The position numbers and the translations under genes are program-made. Shown here in pieces: positions 24,833 through 34,068 of a DNA stretch of 36,453 nucleotides (the stretch's first letter is position 1; each line of letters begins with the position of its first letter). Location of the stretch: contig JAAXJC010000028.1 in assembly GCA_012270045.1 (NCBI GenBank), forward strand, positions 1 through 36,453. The letters run 5' to 3'. The notes beneath the pieces were generated by a model. It was given only the letters and a program-made list of their open reading frames with translations. It had not been told where the DNA came from and did not search any database. The DNA is from Luminiphilus sp. Its GTDB lineage: Bacteria; Pseudomonadota; Gammaproteobacteria; Pseudomonadales; Halieaceae.

Positions 24833-26023
24833 ATGCAGCAGGTGCTGGTCTTGGGTGCCACGGGATCCATTGGTCTCAATACGCTGGACGTGCTGGCCCG
24901 GCATCCGGACCGCTTTGGTATCCACACACTGACCGCGAACCGCTCCGTGGACAAAATGGTGGAGTTGGTAGCCAGCTACCAACCCAAGTGCGTCATCATG
25001 GCCTGCCCTGATGCCGCCGCCGAGTTGGAAAGGCGACTGTCTGACCGGGCGGTTACATCCGTCCTGTCGGGGCAGGCAGCTCTGGAGCAGGCGGCCTCGT
25101 CCCCGGATATAGACGTTGTGATGGCCGCAATAGTGGGCTTTGCGGGGCTGCGCCCGACACTGGCGGCGGCGCGCCACGGTAAGCGACTGCTGCTGGCCAA
25201 CAAAGAGGCCCTGGTCAGCGCTGGCAGCGTATTCATGGAAGCCTGTCGGCAGGGTGGGGCGACCCTGCTACCCATCGACAGTGAACACAACGCCATGTTC
25301 CAGTGTATTCCCGCCAGCGTGGGAGGCCGTCCTGACACTCGTGCAGTGGAGAAGATACTGCTGACGGCCTCTGGAGGGCCGTTCCGGGGCCGCTCCCGGG
25401 ACGAGCTACAGGCGGTTACCCCGGATCAGGCCTGCGCTCATCCCAATTGGTCCATGGGTCGCAAGATTTCGGTGGATTCAGCCACCCTGATGAACAAAGG
25501 ACTGGAACTGGCGGAAGCCTGTTGGCTGTTTGATTGCACACCCTCAGATATTGACGTGGTGGTGCACCCCCAAAGCATCATCCATTCACTGGTCCGTTTC
25601 GCCGATGGCTCTGTGCTGGCGCAAATGGGTAATCCGGACATGCGCACCCCCATTGCCTACGGCCTGTCATGGCCGGACCGTATCGCTGCCGGCGTCCAGG
25701 CACTGGATCTTGTGGCGGTGGCGAGGCTGGATTTCCAGGCTCCGGATCTGGATGCCTTCCCCTGCCTCCGATTGGCCCAGGAAGCCATTACTGTGCCGGG
25801 TGGCATGTGCATTCTCAATGCAGCCAACGAGGTCGCGGTCGCCGCCTTTCTTGCTGGCGAGGCTGGGTTCACTGACATCGACCGGGTGATTGAACGGACG
25901 CTGGAGGTCGTGCCCGCCGCGGACTGCTGTGATTTGGCGGCGGTGGAGGCTTTGGATGCCGCAGCTCGGGCCTCTGCCCGGGAAGAATTGGCTCAACTTG
26001 CTGGCGCACGGGGAGGTGCCTGA
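24833..26023 (+). CDS. dxr: 1-Deoxy-D-xylulose 5-phosphate reductoisomerase
   Basis: A 396-residue cytosolic NADPH-dependent enzyme (IspC) making methylerythritol phosphate, the first committed step of the non-mevalonate isoprenoid route. The NADPH site is LGATGSIGLNTLDVL. Metal ligands are Asp149 and Glu151 in PIDSEHNAMFQ and Glu225 in ATLMNKGLE. LTASGGPFRG and HPNWSMGRKISVDS form the substrate site. The length matches E. coli Dxr (398 aa). It starts one base after the cdsA stop. Together with uppS, its position links isoprenoid supply to cell-envelope genes. Confidence 0.99.
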   Translation: MQQVLVLGATGSIGLNTLDVLARHPDRFGIHTLTANRSVDKMVELVASYQPKCVIMACPDAAAELERRLSDRAVTSVLSGQAALEQAASSPDIDVVMAAIVGFAGLRPTLAAARHGKRLLLANKEALVSAGSVFMEACRQGGATLLPIDSEHNAMFQCIPASVGGRPDTRAVEKILLTASGGPFRGRSRDELQAVTPDQACAHPNWSMGRKISVDSATLMNKGLELAEACWLFDCTPSDIDVVVHPQSIIHSLVRFADGSVLAQMGNPDMRTPIAYGLSWPDRIAAGVQALDLVAVARLDFQAPDLDAFPCLRLAQEAITVPGGMCILNAANEVAVAAFLAGEAGFTDIDRVIERTLEVVPAADCCDLAAVEALDAAARASAREELAQLAGARGGA

Positions 26024-26027
26024 TCCC

Positions 26028-27380
26028 ATGGATCTGATTTGGACTATTGCCAGTGCCCTCGTCACCCTGGGTATTCTGGTGGCTTTTCACGAGTACGGGC
26101 ATTTTTGGGTGGCCCGCCGCTGCGGCGTCAAGGTGCTGCGGTTTTCCATTGGTTTCGGCACGCCCCTTTGGCGGCGTCGGGACAGTGAGGGGACGGAGTA
26201 TACGGTGGCCGCCATCCCCCTGGGGGGCTATGTCCGTATGCTTGATGAACGCGAGGGGAATGTGGATCCCAGCGAGGCGCACAGGGCTTTCAATCGGCAA
26301 CCTGTTTGGAACCGGATTGCCATAGTGAGTGCAGGCCCAGTGGCCAACTTTTTACTGGCTATCCTGGTGTTTTGGGGCCTGTTTCTGAGCGGTGAGCGGG
26401 GATTGGTGCCGGTCGTGGACAGCGTCGTACCCGAGTCACCGGCCTACTTCGCCGGTGTGGAACCGGGCCAGGAAATCACCGAGGTCGATGGACGCGCCAC
26501 GCCTACGGTCAACGCCCTCAGCTTCAGGTTACTGGAGCGACTGGGGGATACCGGATATATCGAACTGGCGGTCAGGTACCCCGGCTCCGATGTGGAATAC
26601 CGGTCCAATGCCCCGATAGACCGCTGGCTTGCGGGCTCGGAAGTGCCCAACCCCATTCTGGGTTTGGGCATTGAGCTCGAATTCCCGCCTCTGTTACCCA
26701 TTGTGGACAGCGTTGTTGCCGGCGAACCCGCTGAGGCCGCCGGATTTCTGCCGGGGGATCGGGTAATGAGCGCTGACGGAACGGCCATGCCCCTGTGGTC
26801 TGATTGGGTTGATTACGTTCGCGCCCGGCCCGGGCAGACTCTGGAAGTGGTGGTGGCGAGGGAAGGTGTGCAGCGGCAATTGTCGGTGACCACGGCGCGG
26901 AAGGTAGCCGAGGGGGAGGTCATTGGCAGTGTCGGGATGGCGGTCAGGCCCCCGGAAATACCCGAATCCAGCCTGCGCAATTTCGAAAGAGGGCCCGTTG
27001 AGGCTCTGCTGGCCGCATTACAGAGGACCCTCGATTTGGTGCTGTTTACCTTCGAGTCGATTGTCAAAATGATTCAGGGCTTGATTTCCACCGCCAATCT
27101 GTCCGGACCCATCACCATTGCCCAGGTGGCGGCTTCCTCGGCTGAATCGGGCTGGCAGTCCTGGCTGGGCTTCCTGGCTTTGCTGAGCATCTCCCTGGGC
27201 GCCCTGAATCTGTTGCCTATCCCGGTACTGGACGGGGGGCACCTGCTGTTTTACCTGATTGAGGCCCTGACTGGTCGCCCTGTGCCGGAGCGGGTTCAGG
27301 GGCTGGGCTATCAAATGGGACTAATAATGGTGATGAGTCTGATGGCTTTTGCCCTGTATAATGATTTCAGCAGGCTCTGA
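26028..27380 (+). CDS. rseP: Site-2 protease RseP
   Basis: A 450-residue inner-membrane zinc metalloprotease, the same length as the E. coli protein. It cuts anti-sigma factor RseA within the membrane after DegS cleavage, releasing sigma-E in response to outer-membrane protein stress. HEYGH (His21, Glu22, His25) lies in the first membrane helix, and the third zinc ligand Asp402 is in PIPVLDGGHLL, the same number as in E. coli. Two PDZ domains lie in the periplasmic part (about residues 125-195 and 215-300). The true start is ATG 26028, with GGAGG 11 bases upstream and four bases after the dxr stop; the frame upstream is inside dxr. Confidence 0.98.
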   Translation: MDLIWTIASALVTLGILVAFHEYGHFWVARRCGVKVLRFSIGFGTPLWRRRDSEGTEYTVAAIPLGGYVRMLDEREGNVDPSEAHRAFNRQPVWNRIAIVSAGPVANFLLAILVFWGLFLSGERGLVPVVDSVVPESPAYFAGVEPGQEITEVDGRATPTVNALSFRLLERLGDTGYIELAVRYPGSDVEYRSNAPIDRWLAGSEVPNPILGLGIELEFPPLLPIVDSVVAGEPAEAAGFLPGDRVMSADGTAMPLWSDWVDYVRARPGQTLEVVVAREGVQRQLSVTTARKVAEGEVIGSVGMAVRPPEIPESSLRNFERGPVEALLAALQRTLDLVLFTFESIVKMIQGLISTANLSGPITIAQVAASSAESGWQSWLGFLALLSISLGALNLLPIPVLDGGHLLFYLIEALTGRPVPERVQGLGYQMGLIMVMSLMAFALYNDFSRL

Positions 27381-27403
27381 GGATGGTTCCCGGAGCTTGC
27401 TGG

Positions 27404-27426
27404 GGTACCCAACCCGGTTCGGTACC
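27404..27426. repeat. 23-bp imperfect palindrome between rseP and bamA
   Basis: GGTACC at 27404-27409 and again at 27421-27426 flank AACCCGGTT (27411-27419). The 23-bp element reads as its own reverse complement except at the centre and one symmetric pair. It lies 64 bases upstream of the bamA start, in the 109-base intergenic region. It could be a protein-binding site or an RNA hairpin in the leader. Nothing in the sequence names the factor. Confidence 0.5.
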
Positions 27427-27489
27427 GTGTATGGCTTTAGTACCCTGTTTGCCCCCTGGCGTGGGTTATCGTGGAGAAGAAACCCTCTG

Positions 27490-30111
27490 ATGCACCCTAT
27501 TGATATCCATAATCCGGCAGGGCGATTGCTGCTGTTAGTGATGGTCGCGGTATTGCTGTGCCTGCCGCTACAGTCCCGGGCCCAGTCCGAGGCGTTCACA
27601 ATCAGCGACATTCGGGTCGAGGGACTGCAGCGTATTTCTCCTGGAAGTGTTTTTGCAGCCTTGCCCGTTGGGGTGGGCGATGTCGCCGATACCTATGCCA
27701 TCAGGGCAGCGGCAAAAAACCTGTTTGCAACCGGGAACTTCGACGATATCTCCATCGGGCGGGACGGCTCGGTGTTGGTGGTTACGGTAGCCGAGCGGCC
27801 CAGCATTAGCGAAATCACCATTGACGGCAATAAAGCCATTGAAACTGAGGCGTTACTGGACGGCCTCAAGGGCGCTGGATTGTCCGTTGGCAATGTGTTT
27901 CAACGCTCTACCCTGGAGGGGATGCAACTGGAGCTCCAGCGCCAGTATGTACTGCAGGGACGATACGACGCGCGAATTGAGGCGGAGGTTATTCCCGAGC
28001 CCAGGAACAGGGTGTCAATCGCCATCGATGTCAACGAGGGCACGGTGGCATCGATCAAACACATCAATGTGGTGGGTAACACCATTTACGACGACGAGGA
28101 ATTGAGGGACGTATTCGAACTCAAGACCACGGGCTGGTTTTCTTTCTTTACCAGTGACGACAAGTATTCCAAGGAAAAACTGACCTCCGATCTTGAGGCC
28201 CTGAGTTCCTACTACCTGGACCGGGGTTATCTCGAGTTCAACATTGATTCAACCCAGATAGCCATATCCCCTGACATGGAAGCGGTTTACATCACCGCCA
28301 ACATTACCGAGGGTGATCGCTTCACCGTCAGCGAGGTGGGGCTCTCCGGCGACCTGGTGCTACCCGAGTCTGACCTGGAGCGTTTCCTGTTAGTCAGGGA
28401 AGGGCAGGTCTATTCGCAAACCCTGGTGACCACTACCGAGGAATACCTGACCCGTCGTTTGGGTAATGAGGGGTACAACTTCGCCACGGTTACGGGCATT
28501 CCTGAAGTCGAGGACGACGGTAAGGTCAAAATCAAGTTCTTCGTTGATCCGGGTAAACGGACCTACGTGCGACGCATAGATTTTAATGGCAACCTCGATA
28601 CGGCGGACGACGTGCTGCGCAGGGAAATGCGCCAAATGGAATCAGCGCCAGCCTCGGCTGCCGCCATTGAGCAGGGCAGGGTGCGTTTGCAGCGTCTGGG
28701 GTTCTTCAAGACGGTGGAAGTCGAAACCAACGAAGTGGCCGGTCACGACGACCTGATTGACGTTGACTATACCGTTGAGGAGCAGTCCTTTGGCTCCATT
28801 GGCGGGAGTATTGGTTACGCCCAGGACGCGGGTTTGATTCTCGGCCTGAACCTGCAGCAGAACAACTTTCTGGGTACCGGCAAGCGGGTGGGTATCAGCC
28901 TGAATTCATCCCGGTACCAGGATGTCATCAGCCTCAACTACACCAATCCCTATTTTACCGAGGACGGGGTCAGTCGCGGCTTCAGCGTGTTCTACCGCAA
29001 GACTGATCTTTCCGAGATTAATGTCGCCAGTTACACCACAGACACCGTGGGTGCCAACATGAATTTTGGCTATCCCATCAGTGAAACCCAGCGCCTTGGA
29101 TTTTCCTTTGGTGTGGCCGACACCAAAATTACTGCCGGTCAGTTTGCGGTTCAGGAAATCAAGGCCAGTCCCCGTCTGGACCCGTTTGTAGAGAACTGGT
29201 ACGAGAGCACCCTGCAGGCGGACGGCACCTATGCTGCGGCGGAGGTGCTCCGGCCGATCAGCGAACTGCCTATTACAGCCCTGACCATTCCCGACCAGTT
29301 GGGGTTCCTGGACCTGAATGGAGACGAGTACCTGAACTGGACTGTCACGGGTTCCTGGCTGCAGTCGACCCTGAACCGGGGTCAGCTGGCGACCCGGGGT
29401 GTATCCCAGTCGGTGGCCCTGGAAGTCTCCATGCCGTTCTCGGACCTGGAGTTCTACAAATTGACCTACCGCGGAGAGATTTACCTGCCGCTGTACCGTG
29501 AGTTTACTTTGCACTTCCGTGGTGAACTGGGTTATGGGGGGGGTTACGGTGATACCAGTGAGCTGCCGTTTTACGAGCACTTCTTTGCCGGTGGCTTTGG
29601 TTCCGTACGGGGCTACGAAGCCAATACGCTCGGTCCCCGCAGCACGCCTCCCGTCACTTACTCATCCAGTTCGCCGATCACGCAGATTGATGAAAACGGC
29701 AATCCGACCCAGATAGGCGGCCCGACCGGACGTGATTTTGGCTACGTGGTCGATCCCGCAACGGGCAAAATAGTGGTGCAACCCATTGCCAGTCGCCCCG
29801 ACCCCTTCGGTGGCAACGTCCTGGCCGAGGGCAGCGCCGAGTTGCTGTTCCCCATGCCGTTCATCAAGGACAGAAGTTCACTGCGGTCGGCATTTTTCTT
29901 TGATATTGGTAATGTTTTCAATACCAATTGCCGCAGTAATCAGGTCAACTGTTTCGACATTGATGCCGGGGAGCTGCGTTACTCAGTGGGCGTGGGTGTT
30001 ACCTGGTTGTCCGGTTTCGGCCCGCTGACCTTCAGCCTGGCGAAACCGCTCAACGCCAGCGAGATTGATGAGCGGGAAGTGTTCCAGTTCACCCTGGGTA
30101 GAAGTTTTTAA
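27490..30111 (+). CDS. bamA: Outer membrane protein assembly factor BamA
   Basis: An 873-residue Omp85 protein, the central pore of the BAM complex. It has a signal peptide (cleavage after SRA, residue 31), five POTRA repeats (about residues 34-440, first strand FTISDIRVEGLQRISPGSV) and a C-terminal beta-barrel ending in FQFTLGRSF with the expected terminal Phe. The conserved loop-6 motif is VRGYEANTLGPR (Arg707). It is some 60 residues longer than E. coli BamA; the excess lies in barrel loops near residues 555-605 and 720-775. ATG 27490 gives a clean signal peptide, with GGAGAAG upstream; the longer frame from 27349 starts inside rseP and is rejected. Skp, which delivers its clients, follows. 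Confidence 0.98.
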   Translation: MHPIDIHNPAGRLLLLVMVAVLLCLPLQSRAQSEAFTISDIRVEGLQRISPGSVFAALPVGVGDVADTYAIRAAAKNLFATGNFDDISIGRDGSVLVVTVAERPSISEITIDGNKAIETEALLDGLKGAGLSVGNVFQRSTLEGMQLELQRQYVLQGRYDARIEAEVIPEPRNRVSIAIDVNEGTVASIKHINVVGNTIYDDEELRDVFELKTTGWFSFFTSDDKYSKEKLTSDLEALSSYYLDRGYLEFNIDSTQIAISPDMEAVYITANITEGDRFTVSEVGLSGDLVLPESDLERFLLVREGQVYSQTLVTTTEEYLTRRLGNEGYNFATVTGIPEVEDDGKVKIKFFVDPGKRTYVRRIDFNGNLDTADDVLRREMRQMESAPASAAAIEQGRVRLQRLGFFKTVEVETNEVAGHDDLIDVDYTVEEQSFGSIGGSIGYAQDAGLILGLNLQQNNFLGTGKRVGISLNSSRYQDVISLNYTNPYFTEDGVSRGFSVFYRKTDLSEINVASYTTDTVGANMNFGYPISETQRLGFSFGVADTKITAGQFAVQEIKASPRLDPFVENWYESTLQADGTYAAAEVLRPISELPITALTIPDQLGFLDLNGDEYLNWTVTGSWLQSTLNRGQLATRGVSQSVALEVSMPFSDLEFYKLTYRGEIYLPLYREFTLHFRGELGYGGGYGDTSELPFYEHFFAGGFGSVRGYEANTLGPRSTPPVTYSSSSPITQIDENGNPTQIGGPTGRDFGYVVDPATGKIVVQPIASRPDPFGGNVLAEGSAELLFPMPFIKDRSSLRSAFFFDIGNVFNTNCRSNQVNCFDIDAGELRYSVGVGVTWLSGFGPLTFSLAKPLNASEIDEREVFQFTLGRSF

Positions 30112-30140
30112 TTTTCAAGTTTTGTGAAGGGAGTTTTGCC

Positions 30141-30662
30141 GTGAAGCCATTAAATACATTTCTGTTGTCTCTGGTGCTGATAGCGCTGCCCGGTTTGGCG
30201 TTGGCCCAGGGCAAGATAGCGGTGGTCAATCTTGAGGAGGCGATTCTGCAGACGGATCTCGCCCAGCAGCGTCTGGCGGAATTTGAGAAAAATGAGGATT
30301 TCACCAGCGACAAGGAAGAGTTTGAGAACCTGCGCAAGGAGCTCGATCAGTTGGTGCAGGACTTCCAGCGCGATCAGGCGGCCATGAGTGAAGACCAGAT
30401 GGTGGCTGCCCGGCAGAAGATGGCCAGCAAGAATTCCGATCTGGAGTACGTGGCCAAAAAATTGCAGAGCATGCAGCAGCAGAACGCCCAGCTTGTTTTC
30501 CAGGAATTGGCACCCAAGGCCCGACAGGTACTGAGCGATATCATTACCACTGAAGGTATTGGGCTGTTGCTGCAGCAGCAGACCGTCATTCACGCTGATT
30601 TGGGCTACAGCATCACGGCCAAGGTGACCGACAAGCTCAATCAGTTACCCGCTGACGAGTGA
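30141..30662 (+). CDS. skp: Periplasmic chaperone Skp (OmpH family)
   Basis: A 173-residue periplasmic trimeric chaperone that holds unfolded outer-membrane proteins for BamA. The signal peptide ends at LALA before QGKIAVVNLEEAI. The middle (about residues 45-120) is a long charged coiled coil forming the tentacles, and the C-terminal strand segment closes the body. The start is GTG with GGGAG seven bases upstream. The length fits the family (E. coli 161 aa). The TGA stop is in the same frame as lpxD, whose TTG start lies four codons later. Confidence 0.94.
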   Translation: MKPLNTFLLSLVLIALPGLALAQGKIAVVNLEEAILQTDLAQQRLAEFEKNEDFTSDKEEFENLRKELDQLVQDFQRDQAAMSEDQMVAARQKMASKNSDLEYVAKKLQSMQQQNAQLVFQELAPKARQVLSDIITTEGIGLLLQQQTVIHADLGYSITAKVTDKLNQLPADE

Positions 30663-30674
30663 AACCCGTTTACC

Positions 30675-31715
30675 TTGCTGAAGCTGGGTGACATAGCGGA
30701 GCGACTGGGTCTCGAGTTTCGGGGGCAACCCGAAACGGTGGTGAGGGGCGTAGCGCCCTTGACCACTGCAGATGCAGAGCAGCTCAGTTTTGTTGTCGGC
30801 AAAAATCATTTGCCGATGGTGGCCGAGACCCAGGCCGCTGCGCTCATTCTTCGGGATGAATGGGTGGACCATTGGTCCGGGCCGACCCTGCTCAGCGATG
30901 ATCCCTACCTAACTTTCGCCAGGGTAACCCAGCTGTTCGATAACCGGCCACCGGGTACGGGCAGCGTTCACCCGACCGCAGTAGTGCATCCATCAGCGCA
31001 GCTGGGTTCTGCTGTCAGTATTGGGCCCCACGCCGTCCTGGAGGAAGGGGTTGTCATTGGCGATGGCGCGGTTATCGGTGCCGGAGTCTACCTTGGCCAC
31101 CAGTCCCGTATCGGCAAGGGCACCCGCATCTATCCCAACGCTGTGATCTACCACGATGTGGTTGTTGGTGAGGACTGCGTGATACACGGCAACGCCACAA
31201 TTGGCGCGGATGGCTTCGGCTTTGCCCCCAGCAAAGACGATGGTTGGGTCAAAATTATCCAGATGGGGGGTGTTCGCCTCGGCGACAGGGTGGAGATCGG
31301 TGCCAGCACTACCATTGATAGAGGCGCCCTGGATGATACGGTGCTGGAGGATAACGTCATCATCGATGATCAGGTGCATATCGGACATAACGTTACCGTG
31401 GGCGCCCGCACCGGTATGGCGGCCTGTACCGGCATTGGTGGCAGCACTGTCATCGGCAAGGACTGCACCCTCGCCGGCATGGTCGGTGTCGGTGACCACC
31501 TCCGCATTGTCGACAACGTTCATGTCAATGGCCAGGGGCGGGTGAGTAAATCCCTGGAGGAGCCCGGTTTATATGCATCGGGCACCCCGATCCAACCCTA
31601 TCGGGACTGGAGTAAGAACGCTGTCCGCTTTGAACAGTTGGCCACGTTGGCGCGTAGGGTGGCCGCACTTGAGAAACAGCTGGCAGACGCGGATCCGGAC
31701 AAGGAGCAGCCATGA
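30675..31715 (+). CDS. lpxD: UDP-3-O-(3-hydroxyacyl)glucosamine N-acyltransferase LpxD
   Basis: A 346-residue cytosolic trimeric acyltransferase adding the N-linked hydroxyacyl chain in the third step of lipid A synthesis. An N-terminal uridine-binding domain ([10 protein letters not shown] to about residue 95) is followed by a left-handed beta-helix. The catalytic His is the second one in [10 protein letters not shown] (residue 238). [19 protein letters not shown] and [11 protein letters not shown] are conserved. The start must lie after the in-frame skp stop at 30660-30662. The only usable codon matching the family N-terminus is TTG 30675, without a visible Shine-Dalgarno, so coupling to skp translation is likely. 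The C-terminal helix is highly charged. Confidence 0.96.
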   Translation: MLKLGDIAERLGLEFRGQPETVVRGVAPLTTADAEQLSFVVGKNHLPMVAETQAAALILRDEWVDHWSGPTLLSDDPYLTFARVTQLFDNRPPGTGSVHPTAVVHPSAQLGSAVSIGPHAVLEEGVVIGDGAVIGAGVYLGHQSRIGKGTRIYPNAVIYHDVVVGEDCVIHGNATIGADGFGFAPSKDDGWVKIIQMGGVRLGDRVEIGASTTIDRGALDDTVLEDNVIIDDQVHIGHNVTVGARTGMAACTGIGGSTVIGKDCTLAGMVGVGDHLRIVDNVHVNGQGRVSKSLEEPGLYASGTPIQPYRDWSKNAVRFEQLATLARRVAALEKQLADADPDKEQP

Positions 31716-32146
31716 TTATGGATATCGCCGATATCAGGGAGCATTTGCCCCACCGCTACCCGTTTCTGCTGGTTGACCGTGTCGTGGCGCTGGAGTTGGG
31801 TGAATCCATCCACGCCTATAAAAACCTGAGCATCAATGAGCCTTTCTTCGACGGACATTTTCCCGATGAACCGGTTTTCCCCGGGGTTTTGCTTGTAGAA
31901 GCGATGGCACAGGCCGCGGGCCTTCTGGGTTTCAAGACCATGGGTAAAAAGCCCAGCGATGGGGCAATCTACTATTTGGTCGGCGTTGACGGACTGCGCT
32001 TCAAGCGTCCCTGTGTGCCGGGAGACAGGGTCGAGCTGTTCGCGAAAATTATCAGTGAGCGGCGAGGTATCTGGAAATTTGAAGTCCGGGCGGAAGTTGA
32101 CGGGGCACTGTGTGCCGCAGCCACCATTCTCTGCGCAAATCGATAA
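31712..32146 (+). CDS. fabZ: 3-Hydroxyacyl-[ACP] dehydratase FabZ
   Basis: A 144-residue cytosolic hot-dog-fold dehydratase of fatty acid elongation that competes with LpxA and LpxD for 3-hydroxyacyl-ACP. [13 protein letters not shown] is the N-terminal hallmark. The catalytic His49 is in [16 protein letters not shown] and Glu63 in [11 protein letters not shown]. The start ATG overlaps the lpxD stop (ATGA); a second ATG two codons later is equally possible. Its place between lpxD and lpxA is the standard one and ties lipid A to fatty acid synthesis. Confidence 0.99.
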   Translation: MIMDIADIREHLPHRYPFLLVDRVVALELGESIHAYKNLSINEPFFDGHFPDEPVFPGVLLVEAMAQAAGLLGFKTMGKKPSDGAIYYLVGVDGLRFKRPCVPGDRVELFAKIISERRGIWKFEVRAEVDGALCAAATILCANR

Positions 32147-32149
32147 GTT

Positions 32150-32920
32150 GTGATTCACCCGACCGCCATCATTGACCCACAGGCCAGCATCGCAGAGGGG
32201 GTGACGGTTGGGCCCTACTCGGTCATTGGACCGGAAGTCAGCATCGCTGCAGATACTGTCATCGAGCCCCACGTCATCATCCGGGGCCCTACCCGTATTG
32301 GCGAACGCAATCACATCTACCAATTCAGCACCGTCGGGGAGGCGACACCCGACCTCAAGTATCGGGATGAGCCGACCGAGCTGATTATTGGCAATGACAA
32401 TATTATCCGTGAGAACGTCACCATACACCGGGGCACGGTACAGGATCGGGGTATAACCCAAATCGGCGATCACAACCTCATTATGGCCTATGTGCATATT
32501 GGCCATGACAGCGTCGTCGGTGATCACACCATTCTGGTCAACAACACCGCATTGGCGGGGCACGTGATCGTGGGTGACTGGGCGATACTGAGCGGCTACA
32601 CCCTGGTCCATCAGTTTTGCAAGATTGGCGCGCACAGCTTCAGCGGTATGGGCACCGGAATCGGCAAGGACGTACCGGCCTATGTCACGGTGGCGGGAAG
32701 TCCCGCTGAGGCGAAGACCATCAATGCCGAGGGTTTGCGTCGGCGGGGTTTCGAGAATCATACAATTGCCGAGCTGCGCCGGGCCTACAAGATTGTCTAC
32801 CGCCAGGGGCTGACCCTGGACGCGGCATTGCAGCGCTTGGAGGGCATGGTGAAAGAGACGCCGGCGATCCAGGCGCTGATCGATAGTCTGCTCAGTTCAG
32901 AGCGTGGGATTGTCCGCTGA
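32150..32920 (+). CDS. lpxA: UDP-N-acetylglucosamine acyltransferase LpxA (Met-type acyl ruler)
   Basis: A 256-residue cytosolic trimeric acyltransferase for the first step of lipid A synthesis. It is a left-handed beta-helix of hexapeptide repeats with catalytic His119 in VHIGHDSVVG, plus His138 (LAGH) and His154 (LVHQF). VTIHRGTVQ is diagnostic. The position equivalent to Gly173 of the E. coli enzyme, which sets C14 specificity, is Met167 (SGMGTG), as in Pseudomonas aeruginosa (Met169), whose enzyme uses C10. I infer a preference for 3-hydroxydecanoyl-ACP. The start is GTG three bases after the fabZ stop, with no clear Shine-Dalgarno. Confidence 0.97.
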   Translation: MIHPTAIIDPQASIAEGVTVGPYSVIGPEVSIAADTVIEPHVIIRGPTRIGERNHIYQFSTVGEATPDLKYRDEPTELIIGNDNIIRENVTIHRGTVQDRGITQIGDHNLIMAYVHIGHDSVVGDHTILVNNTALAGHVIVGDWAILSGYTLVHQFCKIGAHSFSGMGTGIGKDVPAYVTVAGSPAEAKTINAEGLRRRGFENHTIAELRRAYKIVYRQGLTLDAALQRLEGMVKETPAIQALIDSLLSSERGIVR

Positions 32921-32937
32921 CAACCGGTACCGACGTC

Positions 32938-34068
32938 ATGCGCCTGGGGGTGCTCGCGGGGGAGGCCTCCGGCGACATTCTGGGAGCCGCAGTAGCCGCT
33001 GAGCTGAGCAGCCGACACGGTCGACTGGAACTCCAGGGTATCGGTGGTGAACGGCTTGCCGCCCAGGGCTTGCAGACCCTGCACCCCATGGACCGACTTG
33101 CCGTGTTCGGTATCGTTGACCCCCTGAAGCGGCTGCCGGAATTGTTGCGGGTCCGGCGGCAGGTTTTCCGGGCGCAGGCCGAATGGCAACCCGACCTGTT
33201 TCTTGGCATCGACAGCCCCGACTTCAATCTGGCGCTGGAGGCGAAGTTAAAAGCCGGTGGGGTTAAAACCGCCCATCTGGTGAGCCCTTCCGTTTGGGCC
33301 TGGCGCCCCGGGCGTGTTCATAAAATTGCCCGGGCTGTTGATCTGATGCTGTGCCTGCTGCCCTTCGAGCCTGGCTTTTACCGGGACGCGGGCGTGCCCG
33401 CCGTCTGTGTGGGGCATCCCCTCATAGAGGAACTGGCTTTAATGGCCCCCAGGGACACCATCCGAGCGGAGACGGGTTTGCAGCCCTCGGATTCCGTATT
33501 GGCAGTGCTGCCCGGTAGCCGGGCCGGGGAAGTTGCCGCCCTGATGCCGGTGTACGCCGATACCATGGTACGACTCGCGGGGCGCCACAAGCACCTGCGC
33601 TTCCTTATTCCTGCGGCCAATGAGGCGCGGATGGAGCAGATCAGGTCGGCACTTCGGGGCTTTGATTTGCCGGTGACCCTTACCCTGGGCAGCGGCCGTG
33701 AAGTCATGTGTGCCAGCGATGCCGTGCTGCTGGCGTCCGGGACCGCGACGTTGGAGGCCATGTTATTGCGGCGCCCCATGGTCATTGCCTACCGCATGCC
33801 CTGGCTGTCCTGGCAAATACTGTCCCGCATGGCAGTCACCCCTTTCGTGGGCCTGCCCAATGTGCTTGCGGGTCGACAGGTGGTGCCGGAACTTCTACAG
33901 GAGGCCGCTGCACCCGAAATGCTTGCCCAGCAGGTTGAGGCGGTGCTGGCCCGTGGTAATGAGACCCAGCTGCCTGTTTTTGAGGAGTTGGCGGCCCAGA
34001 TTGGCGGGGGATTTGCCGGCCGGGCTGCCGATGCCATCGAGTCTTTGACCGGGGGCCGCGGTGCCTGA
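32938..34068 (+). CDS. lpxB: Lipid-A-disaccharide synthase LpxB
   Basis: A 376-residue GT19 glycosyltransferase joining UDP-diacylglucosamine with lipid X on the inner face of the inner membrane. [15 protein letters not shown] at the N-terminus, [33 protein letters not shown] and [20 protein letters not shown] are signature blocks. The donor-site motif [15 protein letters not shown] and the [20 protein letters not shown] block follow. The length is normal (E. coli 382 aa). It starts 17 bases after lpxA, and its end overlaps rnhB by eight bases. LpxH, LpxC and LpxK are not in this window. Confidence 0.98.
   Translation: MRLGVLAGEASGDILGAAVAAELSSRHGRLELQGIGGERLAAQGLQTLHPMDRLAVFGIVDPLKRLPELLRVRRQVFRAQAEWQPDLFLGIDSPDFNLALEAKLKAGGVKTAHLVSPSVWAWRPGRVHKIARAVDLMLCLLPFEPGFYRDAGVPAVCVGHPLIEELALMAPRDTIRAETGLQPSDSVLAVLPGSRAGEVAALMPVYADTMVRLAGRHKHLRFLIPAANEARMEQIRSALRGFDLPVTLTLGSGREVMCASDAVLLASGTATLEAMLLRRPMVIAYRMPWLSWQILSRMAVTPFVGLPNVLAGRQVVPELLQEAAAPEMLAQQVEAVLARGNETQLPVFEELAAQIGGGFAGRAADAIESLTGGRGA

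Noticed and set aside
27357-27362. Perfect TATAAT at the end of rseP
   Set aside because: No acceptable -35 hexamer is found 16-18 bases upstream, so I did not call it a bamA promoter.
31598-32761. A 387-codon open frame on the minus strand
   Set aside because: A shadow of lpxD, fabZ and lpxA. Hexapeptide-repeat genes often leave long antisense frames.
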